Of a stretch of 64,000 nt of DNA, positions 11,491-22,717 are shown piece by piece. The position numbers and the translations under genes were made by a program. The stretch covers positions 7,551,501 to 7,615,500 of the forward strand of contig CM065819.1 of assembly GCA_033398695.1 (NCBI GenBank), written 5' to 3'. The first letter of the stretch is position 1, and each line of letters begins with the position of its first letter. The notes beneath the pieces were generated by a model. It did not search any database. It was not told where the DNA came from and saw only the letters and a list, made by a program, of their open reading frames with translations. Origin of the DNA: Orobanche coerulescens (lineage: Eukaryota; Streptophyta; Magnoliopsida; Lamiales; Orobanchaceae).

Positions 11491-12990
11491 TACACAATTC
11501 ATCCAGAGTTAAAGACGCTTTCAGGGAGGTTATTTCCTGCGCCTGAGTCTTATTTACCTGAGTCAGTTTAGTAAATTCGGCCTTCACATAAGGAAGTGCA
11601 GCTGATTTTTCTCTAATTAAAACGGTTAGTCGATTTATCTCAGCTGTAGTGACATCAGCCTGGTTTTTCAAATTAACTTCAGCCTGGTTTTCAAAATCAG
11701 ATTTTACTTTATTCAGTACTAGGCTGAGTTTTTCAAAATCATTTTTCAGCTGCCTATTCTCATCTTGCAGCCGAGTCTTCTCGGCTGATACAGATAGGTG
11801 TGCAGATTTTAATGTCTCAAAGTCTTTAAGCAGCTGATTTATAGATTCGTGCAGATCCATCTCTTGTGACATGGCTGAACTATTATTTGAACCAGAGGGT
11901 TTTGATGTTACCTCTTCATCAGCTAGGTTGGCCATCAGGCAGTCATACTCTTCATCATCATCAGAAAAGAATCCGCTGCTTGATTCTACACGCTCCTGAT
12001 ATTCTCCGATGAGGGCCTTCCTTCTGTCTTCTTTTCTGCTCACCTCCTTCTTGTTCTCGTCCTTCTTAAGATCAGGACAGTCGATTTGGATGTGTCCTGT
12101 CTTGTGACAATTGTAGCACTCCACCTTCCAGTCCGGCTTTCTGGTTCCTTCCGGGATTCTCCTTATAATTTTTCTTGTATTTGGAGTAGTTTTTCCGGAA
12201 GTTGCTGAATCTTTGCATTATGAACGCCATCTCTTCCTCAAAATCTAATGGATTTGGAGGCTTTATATCAGATAAGCTCTTGGCGGGGGACTCGACTGCA
12301 AAGGTTATTCCCTTCTGTGCAGGCTCGGTTGAGGATGAATTTGGGGAGCTCGAACTCATAAGCCTTCAGATCGGAGAACAGCTCTTGGATCTTTATTTTA
12401 TTAAGATCCTTGGATTCTCTCATGGCCACTGCCTTCATACTCCATTCAGGATTGAGAGATCTTAGTACCTTCAGCGCCATTTCCCTGTTGCCATGAGATT
12501 TACCGAGGGAATTGATCTCATTGATGATTTTAGTGAACCTTGTGTCCACTTGATCTATAGATTCGCCATTCTTCATTTTGAAGTTGTCAAACTTTTGAGT
12601 AGCGATTGACAACTTATTCTCTTTGATTAGCTTTGTTCCCTCACACATTAAGGCTAATGTGTCCCAGATTTCTTTTGCATTTTTGCAATTCTTGATCTTG
12701 ACCATGGTGGATTTGTCAAGAGTTTGATATAGCACGTCTCTGGCTCGGTTGTCAAGGTTGGCCAGCTTTCTTTCTTCGGGAGTCAGCTCTGTCCTCTTCT
12801 TTGGGATCTTCTCTGGCTTCCATGCTGCGATCTCCTCTGGAGTGTTGTCCTTCTCGAAGGTGAATGGACCGTCTTCTATGATGCACCACATGTCATCATG
12901 GATTGAACATAAGTGTGCCTGCATCCTTATCTTCCAAAGATCATACTCGTCAACTGAAAACACAGGTAATCTAGAATGCATGTGTTCCAT
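11490..12990 (-). pseudogene. Copia-1 gag, frameshifted
   Basis: Gag is spread over three frames (12268-12990, 12072-12359 and 11417-12124). The N-terminal part has the copia gag pattern with YDLWKIRMQAHL, CKNAKEIWDTL and FKMKNGESIDQ. The last frame has a zinc knuckle CYNCHKTGHIQIDC (C-x2-C-x4-H-x4-C). It is followed by a long predicted coiled coil rich in Leu, Lys and Glu, a usual feature of SIRE-type gag. The start is taken at the ATG at 12990, about 65 bp after the primer site. Confidence 0.8.
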
Positions 12991-13068
12991 TATATAATGA
13001 GAGTAAAAATATATCTCTGATATAGATCTGGTTCGTGAAATAAATGAACCAACCTCTCTGATACCACT

Positions 13069-13662
13069 TGTAGGTCACAAGTCGTCCAGGAATAAGTCTA
13101 GGGGGGGTGAATAGACTTATTGAGACTCTTAAACTCTTTTCACAAAGAGTAAGTTTCTTCAGCTGATAGATATGCAAATGACTTAGAGTCATTTGTTCTC
13201 AATACGTGCGGAAGTCAGATGATGACAACTAATGAAACACTTAATAATGAATGCAGCAGTTAAAGTATGATGCTATAAAACAGTAAAGTACGCAGGCAAT
13301 TATAGTGGTCTCAGAGGTGGGGTAATCCTCTACTAATCCACTTTTCTCCAAACCAGTTGGAGATGAATTCACTATAATTGTCAACCTGTGATAAATATTA
13401 CAGTGATTCAACCAAATTACAACAGCTTCCATCCAGTGGAAATCCTTGCCGTTGTAACACCCTTGACTGCCTTGCACCTCTTGATCCGCGATCCTTGTAT
13501 TTGAAGATACTCATTTGGTTCTTCCTTATATTTTGCCAAGTATTTAAACATAATTTGGCCTATGGAAGATACTCATTTGGTTCTTCCTTACATTTTTGCC
13601 AAGTAATAAGTATTTGAATTTATATTAATGACATCATCAAAATCTAACAAGTATTTCTAACA
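13069..13662 (-). repeat. Copia-1 5' LTR with ~0.87-kb internal deletion
   Basis: Only 594 bp remain, against 1461 bp in the partner LTR. Alignment by eye follows the partner to GATCCGCGATCCTTG (near 13497), then jumps to the GAAGATACTCATTTGG repeat region. The lost part corresponds to about 4680-5500 of the partner and includes the probable TATA box. The primer site lies beside it at 13055-13066 on the minus strand. Confidence 0.88.
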
Positions 13663-13924
13663 TCCTATTGTTACACCTCTTCACTTCCACGATGTTATCC
13701 TTAAGCTCTTTAGACAAAAGAATACCAACACCATTACTCGAGTTAGCAAGGCCTGAATACCACAATTTATAACTGTTCGTCTCCCTGGACTGCGCCCCCT
13801 TCCACCTCGTCTCCTGAATACAAGCCACATCAACCCTTCTCTTACCCAAAACATCCACGAGCTCCAAAAGCTTACCCGTCAAGGTACCCAAATTCCAACT
13901 ACCAATTCGCAAACAGCGAGACAT
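13663..13924 (-). pseudogene. LINE endonuclease N-terminal part
   Basis: The minus strand opens with a GSWNLGTLTGKLLELVDVL block and a VDVACIQETRWKG block holding the catalytic-type glutamate of APE-like nucleases, then GVGILLSKEL. The frame ends where Copia-1 is inserted (TSD TCCTA at 13663-13667) and resumes at 4239. The most probable start is the ATG at 13924. Confidence 0.8.
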
Positions 13925-14234
13925 CTACCAACACAAAACATAAACGCAACAAAATAAATAAAATGTGGTAGTGTGTAGCAAAAGTGAAAATATGATGAGA
14001 ATGTAAAAGAACAATTTATAAGCAGGCAAACAGAAATCATAGTAAATAATAGATATATGGCTGACAAAAATGAAAAAAAAAATTGAAATTTAACAGAAAA
14101 GTACAATGATACCAGCCTTCGAGACGACATCGAAAAAAGGAAGTTTTCCCTGAAAGGTAGCCGGAACCCACCACGGCACGAGGAACGAAAGCCGCGGCAG
14201 CTGGAAACTATAACTGATCGTCTCCTGAACTAAA
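13925..14234 (-). mobile_element. LINE 5' leader, proximal part
   Basis: A non-coding AT-rich stretch upstream of the LINE endonuclease. It ends in CTAAA at 14230-14234, the left target-site duplication of LARD-A. The leader continues at 22718. Confidence 0.55.
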
Positions 14235-14590
14235 TGTAACACCCCCAATCCGCTCAGGGATATTACACGCCGTAGAACCTTTCCTCAAGGATCTACCAGG
14301 CTGGTAACGACATATAACAACTCAACCATGCCTTTAAGGCTAAAACGACTCAGTAGACCGATTTGGTCTTTCAATAAATACATACAACTCAAATACAACT
14401 CATGCCCACGCAGAGGTCAAATACAACCACACCCGTACAACGGGAAAATATAGCAGCGGAAAAATAGAGTACAACTGAACCAATAAACAAAGTACGGTTC
14501 CTCATGTGATTAGTATCGATCATCTTTCATCATCCTTCGTGCCGACCCTGTGTTATGCTCCAAAACCTGAATGCAAAAACAGACATCCAC

Positions 14591-14633
14591 CCCCCGAATA
14601 CTCGGGGGTTAGCAAAACTCCACTGTTTTGCTA
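14591..14633 (-). promoter_or_regulatory. Two adjacent stem-loops near the 3' end of LTR-A
   Basis: Stem-loop 1 has arms CCCCCGA and TCGGGGG with a 4-nt loop (14591-14608). Stem-loop 2 has arms TAGCAAAAC and GTTTTGCTA with a 6-nt loop (14610-14633). Stem-loop 2 and its flanks are also present in LTR-B at 23618-23641. In the partner LTR-A near 19983 one stem base is changed. In the transcript they would lie in U5 or R. A role in packaging, dimerisation or RNA stability is possible but unproven. Confidence 0.6.
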
Positions 14634-15238
14634 GTGCAAGAACAAAGTGCAAATACGATCCATACAATTCACATTCCATGAATAACAATAACCAAGGATC
14701 CTAAAAGATCCAAACGAAACGAAAAGTACTTCCCGAGGCAAGGGTTTGAGAAAACATTTCAAAATCGAAATATCATAAATCACTGGAAATAGTTTATAAA
14801 ACGGTTTAGAATGCCATCGAGAGTTTTAATAGAAAACAATTTAGGATTATCCAATCCTACTTTTCAAAATCCAAAAGACAAAAGGGGTCACCGCCCCAAA
14901 GGTTTACTTTCTGAAAAATGACATTAACCAAACCGTTGGGATTTTAGCCCCAAATCCGTAAAACGACTTTTACAAAACCATTGGGATTTTAGCCCCAAAT
15001 CTCAGCAACTCACAGTACACAAGAACGACCACAAGGTTCGTCTCCCAACATCAAAATCCACAAATAAAAGATTTAAAACAAACAACAAAATACTCTAGTG
15101 CCATCCTAGCCAAGTAGGCCAAACGAACAACTTACCTCTTACACACTTAGTCAATGCATGCAATCATGAAAACCGTTCAAAAGCACTCATTTCCGGAAAT
15201 GCCATAATCAAATCACATTTGTAAAATGCACCACAATT

Positions 15239-15374
15239 AACCGTGGATCCACCCCTCCGTGGACCCCTACCGAGACCCCGTCGGATCTAACCCATAGTGG
15301 TTAAAAGCAAGCTCGCGGATCCACCCCTCCGTGGACCCCTACCGAGACCCCGTCGGATCTAACCCATAGTGAGC
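15239..15374. repeat. Tandem hairpin units in LTR-A
   Basis: Two units of about 62 bp each read GTGGATCC or GCGGATCC, then CCTCCGTGGACC, then CCGAGACCCCGTCGGAT, then AACCCATAGTG. CCGA and TCGG can pair around ACCCCG. The pair is repeated in the partner LTR at about 20615-20750. Confidence 0.8.
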
Positions 15375-16469
15375 ATACACACACACGTTACTCATGCAAT
15401 ACTAATATGCTAAGAATGTAAGTTCATCAAGAATACTTACTAGAGATGGCCACTAATCCGACACCATTATCAAACTCTTCAAAACACAATAACAAGATTA
15501 AACACGGAATACACGATTCCATAACTTTTAAACAACAAGGATATCATGAAAGCCTCCAACGTTTAAAATAATCAAATCATAATCAATTCCCAAAACACAA
15601 CGTTCACAAAACACACACGCGTTTTGAAAGAGAGCCCTTAACGAGGCCAAACCGAAATCTTTTGAAACTTCATTTCAAATAACCAAACAAACACATCAAG
15701 GCGACCACCGATCATCATATCCATAAAACAAGAAAAGTATGGGCAAGGTACTTGCCTCGAATAACCACAACGCGGAGAATCGGCCGAAGTAGGTTGGCAC
15801 GAACCGACTACGAACTCGCCGACTCCACCGAACGACAATCCACAACAATGAACTACGAACGAAAACAATAACAACGAAAATGAATTCCAAAGTACGACCC
15901 AAAGCTGCTGAATTCAAAGAACAAATGACGAAAGTTCAAGGATTTCCCCCAAAACGGCCAAGAACACGATTCGTTCCGTCAAAACCCGAAAATGGAATTC
16001 CAAGTTGAAATATGGATATACAATCCATAGAATGTGTTTAACAACATCATTTAACCACAATTGATCCATCAAAAATGGATGAAAAACGAGATCGAGAACA
16101 AATCCCCCAAAAAGTCAATTTGAAGGAAATCGAGAAATATACTTCGATTCGACGAAGAACAATGGATTAAATGATGTTAAACACAAGAATACTATCAAGA
16201 TTAATCATACCCATCATGAATTAATCAACAACACGGAACGAATCGGACAAAAATGCAAAAATCCCCAAATTCACGAAATTAGGGTTCTAAGGAAGATTAC
16301 CTTGATTCGCTGGATCAAAGGATGATAACGGACGATTGATTGATGTTATGAACTCAAGAACTTCATGGATTTGTTGTTAAACAACATGGCTTCGTGACCC
16401 ATGAATCGCCACCCGCGGACGGAGAAGGAAGGAAGTGAAAAACGAAGTGAAATGTGACTGCTCAGCCAC

Positions 16470-16830
16470 ATTTATACTGGGCCGGACTAGCGCGCGCTAA
16501 GTGCCAGAGCTAGCGTGCGCTTATCGGCCCGTGCCGCGATCCGATAGCCTCATCGCCCTGCGGCTCGGCCGGGTAGCGTCGCGACCTTCCGGCCGTGGCG
16601 TGCGCTACTTGCGGCCGTAGCGTGCGCGGCGTCAAGCGATAGCGTGCGCTACTGCCGAGCATGGCGATTCCGAACCCCCGGACTCCATGTCCGGACCCGC
16701 TAGCGTCGTTAGGCCATCCGGTAGCGTCGCTACATCTGCCCGGTTAGCGCGCGCCCGCGGCCGTGGCGTGTGCTCGCCGGTTCTACCCGCACCCGTCGGC
16801 CGTGCACCTGTCGTCCGGCGATCCATAACC
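16470..16830 (-). promoter_or_regulatory. U3 palindrome array and TATA box, LTR-A (left)
   Basis: About ten copies of TAGCGYGCGCTA in full or degenerate form lie between 16488 and 16800, for example TAGCGCGCGCTAA at 16489-16500. On the minus strand they are followed directly by TATAAAT (rc of 16470-16476). This is the expected order of enhancer array then core promoter. The region is far more GC-rich than the rest of the LTR. Confidence 0.65.
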
Positions 16831-17342
16831 GTCGGCCCGATCCATAGCCGTCGAGCTCGGCGACCCGATTTCCAGCGCCGCAGGCGAACACGACGAAAAG
16901 TTCACGGACGACATAAACGACTCGAAATGAAAACGTAATACCATAATTAGTCATACGCGACCAAGAAACGGGTCGAGACAACAATTACAGATACGGATAC
17001 CCGTAACTTTCAAGAAATTACAAAATAGCCCAAAACGCCCGGAAATCACGATACGTGATCGAATAACCAAACCGAAGTTCACAACACGTCTAACAAAGTT
17101 AAACGGACTTACGGAAAAATCGAAACAGCAGTTTCGAACGAGATTCGCAAGAATCGAACTCAAGCGCGGAAAAGTCGCTAAAAAGCACGGAACTCAACAA
17201 AAAGACACCGAAACGAACTCGGATGTCAAAAAGTGTAGAATTAATCATTCTCAGAATGACGAAACGGTCATGAGCGAGTCGTCAAAACAGACTTCGACCG
17301 AAAAAAGAAATTTACCGAAAATCGAAAATTGCGGATATTACA

Positions 17343-19610
17343 TTCTACCCTCCTTAAAAGAAGTTTCGTCCCGAAACTTTAAAAAAAGTAGGGAGAAGAA
17401 ATATTTCGCCAGGAAAAACTCAACGAGATACACAAGAATGCGTAACTAACGCCCAACGGCGAAATGTTACAAACAACGCAAAGGAATATACGGCGTGAAA
17501 ACACGCTCCACGGCGACCAACACAACGTCGCCGTTAGGGATATAATAAAACCAACAAATGACAAGCGTCATCAAACGGATAATATAGCCAAGTCAATTAT
17601 CCGACAATCACAAAACACAACGAACGAAAATCAATATGATTGACCAACCCAACGGTACATCAATCAAAACGCGAGCCAACCGCTGAACAAACACGGAATC
17701 CCACCGCCTAAGGGTTGGAAGATCGAAAACGAAACTAATTTCCCGAACTGAAGGGAATTACGAAGGAGCCTGAATGTTCACCAATCACGGAACGAGGTCA
17801 ATAAAAACCGAACAATCAAACGATCAAATCACAACGATCGAGACAACAAAAATCGAAGAATCATGTTCGAATCACGAAGAACAATAAAGTTCAAACAACA
17901 ACTCCCAGGATGATCTGGTGAGAACTACAAGACATGCATTCCCATAAGATTCACAGGAAAGGGAATAGCGATTGAAAAGTCACAACGACAAACGAGTTAT
18001 TCCGGAATGATACCACACTCGTTCGATAAACAAAAACAAGGGGCAGGACAAGCTCAGAAATGTCAAAGAACATAAATGAGTCGACAGAGTCGAAAACATA
18101 AGAGTTCCAAATCCGATCCACTTCGAATAAAAGAACTAGTAGAACCGAATGATGTTACTTCCGAACAAGGTTCACAAGAATCGAACTGAACCCAAAAAAG
18201 TCACATCGATAACCAGATCGACCCACAACAAGATCACAGCTCGTTCGGAAGATGAAACCGAAATACAGAACAAGTTCATAAAGTACCAACGAACATGAGC
18301 GAATCGATAGACTGGAGAAAGAGAAAATACAGAAGTCAAAATAGTACGGGCATTACCTCCGACCTCGTCCACGAAATTCACAAAACGGGAGCAAGGTAAC
18401 AAGACATTAAACAACCGACACATAACGGAACCATCACCGATGCACACGGTCATACCAAACCAAGCTCTAACAGCTCGCACATGTGCGACAACGCAGAAAT
18501 CACCACGAGGCGACAACATTCAACACCAACATCCCGCCTCTCACAGGGGCTAGCACAACCAATGTGTGGAAAGCGACTCAACGCTCACACCGCCAATTCG
18601 ATCATACTCGGAAGAAAGTATCAAAATGATAACGCGAACATCATACATTCATACCCAGCCCTCAAACGGGAATGGATAGGTTTTAAAAACGAAAACCTCA
18701 TTTTGAAAATAATTTGAAGAATACCGGTTGATCTTGAGTATCACCTTTCAAAAAGTACAAACGTGAAACGTCGTTATCGAGACTTTGGGAAAACCATTTC
18801 GCATTTGATAAAAATGAGGACACTTTCTCTTAGTGAAAACTTTCAGAATATTCGACCCTCGGGTCTAAATAAAAGTGTTTCTAAAACATTGAAAATATCT
18901 CAAAGCATTTTGGTCCTCGAAGTAGAAAATTTTTTTTTTTGAAATATATTGTGGCACCTAGGATGTACCACAAGAAAATAACTCATTTGAAAAGTATGTC
19001 TCGAAATTTATTTTTCTAAGATACTCAAGGTTTTCAAAAATCCAATAGGCGAGAATGCCCAAAACTCACACATATCGACATTCACTAAAACAACTCTCGA
19101 AGACCGCCTAGGATTCAGAATAAAACCACTGACCCCATTCGAGGCCTCTAAAGACCCTCCCGCACTGGCTAGTGAACAAGTCGAACGCGTATAAGCACAA
19201 AGCTTCCCCAATAGAACTTGTAAAACGTGCAAATCGATTCGAAAATCATCAACAACGAACAAAAACAACAATAAAAAGACATCACAAGCGACGACACTCC
19301 TCGTACATATCAAATACGAGAGTCGACTAAATACATATCGTGAAATCAAAATTCACATAAGGATTCCACCACTTATCAAATAATCATAAAAATAGCTCGT
19401 GTCATACGAGGCACAACACAAAGAAGGGAGACTTACTTCCACAGGTCGCACGAAGATGATGATCGCCCCACGATACTAATCACGACCAACAAACTCAAAC
19501 GACGCGTCGCGACACGACTCAGTCCGATAAAATCCGACGAAACAAGACTCAAACAACATGACTTGACCCGACAGCCTAGGTTTCCTCAACCTAAGCTCCG
19601 ATACCATTTA
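17343..19610. other. LARD-A interior, non-coding
   Basis: 2268 bp without recognisable retrotransposon protein. Polypurine-tract side at 17343-17380, primer site at 19595-19607 (minus strand). A segment at 19137-19180 (TTCGAGGCCTCTAAAGACCC...) closely matches the hairpin units of LTR L0 at 1-150, so the interior contains LTR-type sequence. The 115-codon frame at 18172-18519 shows no known motif and I do not call it. Confidence 0.75.
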
Positions 19611-22600
19611 TGTAACACCCCCAATCCGCTCAGGGATATTACACGCCGTAGAACCTTTCCTCAAGGATCTACCAGGCTGGTAACGACATATAACAACTCA
19701 ACCATGCCTTTAAGGCTAAAAGCGACTCGATGGACCGATTTGGTCTTTCAATAAATACATACAACTCAAATACAACTCATGCCTTGCAGGTCAAATACAA
19801 CCACACCCGTCTGACGGGAAAATATAGCAATGAAAAATAGAGTACAACTGAACCAATAAACAAAGTACGGTTCCTCATGTGATTAGTATCGATCATCTTT
19901 CATCATCCTTCGTGCCGACCCTGTGTTATGCTCCAAAACCTGAATGCAAAAACAGACATCCACCCCCCGAATACTCGGGGGTTAGCAAAACTCCACTGTA
20001 TTGCTAGTGCAAGAACAAAGTGCAAATACGAGCCATACAATTCACATTCCACGAATAACAATAACCAAAGATCCTAAAAGATCCAAACGAAACGAAAAGT
20101 ACTTCCCGAGGCAAGGGTTTGAGAAAACATTTCAAAATCGAAATATCATAAGTCACTGGAAATAGTTTATAAAACGGTTTAGAATGCCATCGAGAGTTTT
20201 AATAGAAAACAATTTAGGATTATCCAATCCTACTTTTCAAAATCCAAAAGACAAAAGGGGTCACCGCCCCAAAGGTTTACTTTCTGAAAAATGACATTAA
20301 CCAAACCGTTGGGATTTTAGCCCCAAATCCGTAAAACGACTTTTACAAAACCATTGGGATTTTAGCCCCAAATCTCAGCAACTCACAGTACACAAGAACG
20401 ACCACAAGGTTCGTCTCCCAACATCAAAAATCCACAAATAAAAGATTTAAAACAAACAACAAAATACTCTAGTGCCATCCTAGCCAAGTAGGCCAAACGA
20501 ACAACTTACCTCTTACACACTTAGTCAATGCATGTAATCATGAAAACCGTTCAAAAGCACTCATTTCCGGAAATGCCATAATCAAATCACATTTGTAAAA
20601 TGCACCACAATTAACCGTGGATCCATCCCTCCGTGGACCCCTACCGAGACCCCGTCGGATCTAACCCATAGTGGTTAAAAGCAAGCTCGCGGATCCACCC
20701 CTCCGTGGACCCCTACCGAGACCCCGTCGGATCTAACCCATAGTGAGCATACACACACACACGTTACTCATGCAATACTAATATGCTAAGAATGTAAGTT
20801 CATCAAGAATACTTACTAGAGATGGCCACTAATCCGACACCATTATCAAACTCTTCAAAACACAATAACAAGATTAAACACGGAATACACGATTCCATAA
20901 CTTTTAAAAAACAAGGATATCATCAAAGCCTCCAACGTTCAAAATAATCAAATCATAATCAATTCCCAAAACACAACGTTCACAAAACACACACGCGTTT
21001 TGAAAGAGAGCCCTTAACGAGGCCAAACCGAAATCTTTTGAAACTTCATTTCAAATAACCAAACAAACACATCAAGGCGACCACCGATCATCATATCCAT
21101 AAAACGAGAAAAGTATGGGCAAGGTACTTGCCTCGAATAACCACAACGCAGAGAATCGGCCGAAGTAGGTTGGCACGAACCGACTACGAACTCGCCGACT
21201 CCACCGAACGACAATCCACAACAATGAACTACGAACGAAAACAATAACAACGAAAATGAATTCCAAAGTACGACCCAAAGCCGCTGAATTCAAAGAACAA
21301 ATGACGAAAGTTCAAGGATTTCCCCCAAAACGGCCAAGAACACGATTCGTTCCGTCAAAACCCGAAAACGGAATTCCAAGTTGAAATATGGATATAAAAT
21401 CCATAGAATGTGTTTAACAACATCATTTAACCACAATTGATCCATCAAAAACGGATGAAGAACGAGATCGAGAACAAATCCCCCAAAAAGTCAATTTGAA
21501 GGAAATCGAGAAATATACTTCGATTCGACGAAGAACAATGGATTAAATGATGTTAAACACAAGAATACTATCAAGATTAATCATACCCATCATGAATTAA
21601 TCAACAACACGGAACGAATCGGACAAAAATGCAAAAATCCCCAAATTCACGAAATTAGGGTTCTAAGGAAGATTACCTTGATTCGCTGGATCAAAGGATG
21701 ATAACGGACGATTGATTGATGTTATGAACTCAAGAACTTCATGGATTTGTTGTTAAACAACATGGCTTCGTGACCCATGCATCGCCACCCGCGGACGGAG
21801 AAGGAAGGAAGTGAAATACGAAGTGAAATGTATTTGCTCGGCCACATTTATCTTTGGGCGGACTAGCGCGCGCTAAGTGCCGAGCTAGCGTGCGCTTCTC
21901 GGCCCTGTGCCGCGATCGAGAGCCTCACCGCCCCTGCGGCTCGGCCAGTAGCGTGCGCGACCTTGGCCGTGGCGTGCGCTACTGCCGGCCGTGGCGTCTG
22001 CGCGTCAAACGATGGCGTGTGCTACTGCCGAGCATGACCGATTCGAGAACCCCGTGACTCCACTGTCCGGACCGCTAGCGTGCGTTAGGCCATCCGGTAG
22101 CGTGCGCTACATCTGCCGGTTAGCGTGCGCGACCTTGGCCGTGGCGTGCGCTTACGCCCGGTTCTGCGCACCGTCCGGCGGTGCCCATAATCGTCGGCGA
22201 TCCTGCAGCCGTCCGGCGATCCCGCAACGTCGAGCTCGGCGACCGATTTCCAAAACGCACGCAGGCGAACACGGCGAAAAGTTCACGGACGACATAAGCG
22301 ACTCGAAATGAAAACGTAATACCATAATTAGTCATACGCGACCAAGAAAGCGGTCGAGACAACAATTACAGATACGGATACGTAACTTTCAAGAAATTAC
22401 AAAATGGCCCAAAGCGCTGAAAATCACGATACGTGATCGAATAACCAAACCGAAGTTCACAACACGTCTAACAAAGTTAAACGGACTTACGGAAAACTCG
22501 AAGCAGATTTGAGCGAGATTCGCAAGAATCGAACTCAAGCGCGGAAAAGTCGCTAAAAAGCACGGAACTCAACAAAACGACACCGAAACGAACTCGCATG

Positions 22601-22717
22601 TCAAAAAGTGTAGAATTAATCATTCTCAGAATGACGAAACGGTCATGAGCGAGTCGTCAAAACAGACTTCGACCGAAAAAATAAATTTACCGAAAATCGA
22701 AAATTGCGGATATTACA
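19611..22717 (-). repeat. LARD-A 5' LTR
   Basis: Partner of 14235-17342, nearly identical over most of its length. Its U3 array lies at about 21867-22150. The TATA position reads GATAAAT instead of TATAAAT on the minus strand (near 21847-21855), a change that would weaken the promoter. The primer site TGGTATCGGAGC follows immediately at 19607-19596 (minus strand). Confidence 0.92.
21867..22150 (-). promoter_or_regulatory. U3 palindrome array, LTR-A (right)
   Basis: About ten copies of TAGCGYGCGCTA, several perfect (for example TAGCGTGCGCTAC near 22098). The same copies in the left LTR often lack one base, so the right LTR probably shows the truer sequence. Confidence 0.6.

Larger units (their letters stand above)
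4245..13662 (-). mobile_element. Copia-1, SIRE-like Ty1/copia element, complete outline
   Basis: Both ends are defined. The LTR termini are TGTA...AACA, and the flanking duplication TCCTA is at 4240-4244 and 13663-13667. On the minus strand the order is 5' LTR (13069-13662), tRNA-Met-type primer site TGGTATCAGAGAGG, gag, a remnant of integrase, RT, RNase H, a long extra ORF downstream of pol, polypurine tract and 3' LTR (4245-5705). The extra ORF in the envelope position and the polypurine-tract sequence point to the SIRE/Maximus lineage. The protease and integrase core are deleted and the 5' LTR has lost its TATA region, so this copy is dead. It lies inside the LINE endonuclease. Confidence 0.9.
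14235..17342 (-). repeat. LARD-A 3' LTR
   Basis: Minus-strand order: start TGTAATATCCGC at 17342, palindrome array (~16830-16488), TATA box (16470-16476), tandem hairpin units (15239-15374), stem-loop pair (14591-14633), end at 14235. If transcription starts near the TATA box, R plus U5 is about 2.2 kb. Small open frames such as 15638-15874 also occur in the partner LTR simply because LTRs are duplicated. Confidence 0.92.
14235..22717 (-). mobile_element. LARD-A: complete non-autonomous LTR element with 3.1-kb LTRs
   Basis: The LTRs are 14235-17342 (3108 bp) and 19611-22717 (3107 bp), both TGTAACACCCCC...GCGGATATTACA. The target-site duplication is CTAAA at 14230-14234 and 22718-22722. On the minus strand a primer site TGGTATCGGAGC follows the 5' LTR (19611 side), and a tract AAGGAGGGTAGAA precedes the 3' LTR, so the element points left. 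The 2268-bp interior has no gag, protease, RT or integrase. This fits the LARD class (large retrotransposon derivative). The sequence beside the polypurine tract, with its GTTTCGGGACGAAAC hairpin, resembles the pol 3' end of Tekay/Del chromoviruses, so a gypsy helper is inferred, not shown. Confidence 0.92.

Noticed and set aside
15638..15917. Small minus-strand frames repeated almost unchanged at 21014-21293
   Set aside because: They are 'conserved' only because they lie in the two LTRs of one element. No motif or start context supports a gene.
16481..16830. CRISPR-like array or satellite
   Set aside because: The repeated unit is only ~12 bp and palindromic, spacing is irregular and the genome is a plant. 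It fits a U3 site cluster.
18172..18519. 115-codon minus-strand frame in the LARD-A interior
   Set aside because: No recognisable domain, no partner copy, and the codon pattern looks like unconstrained sequence.
14235..22717. Large tandem genomic duplication of 3.1 kb
   Set aside because: The two copies have TG...CA ends, PBS, PPT and flanking CTAAA duplications, so they are LTRs of one element.
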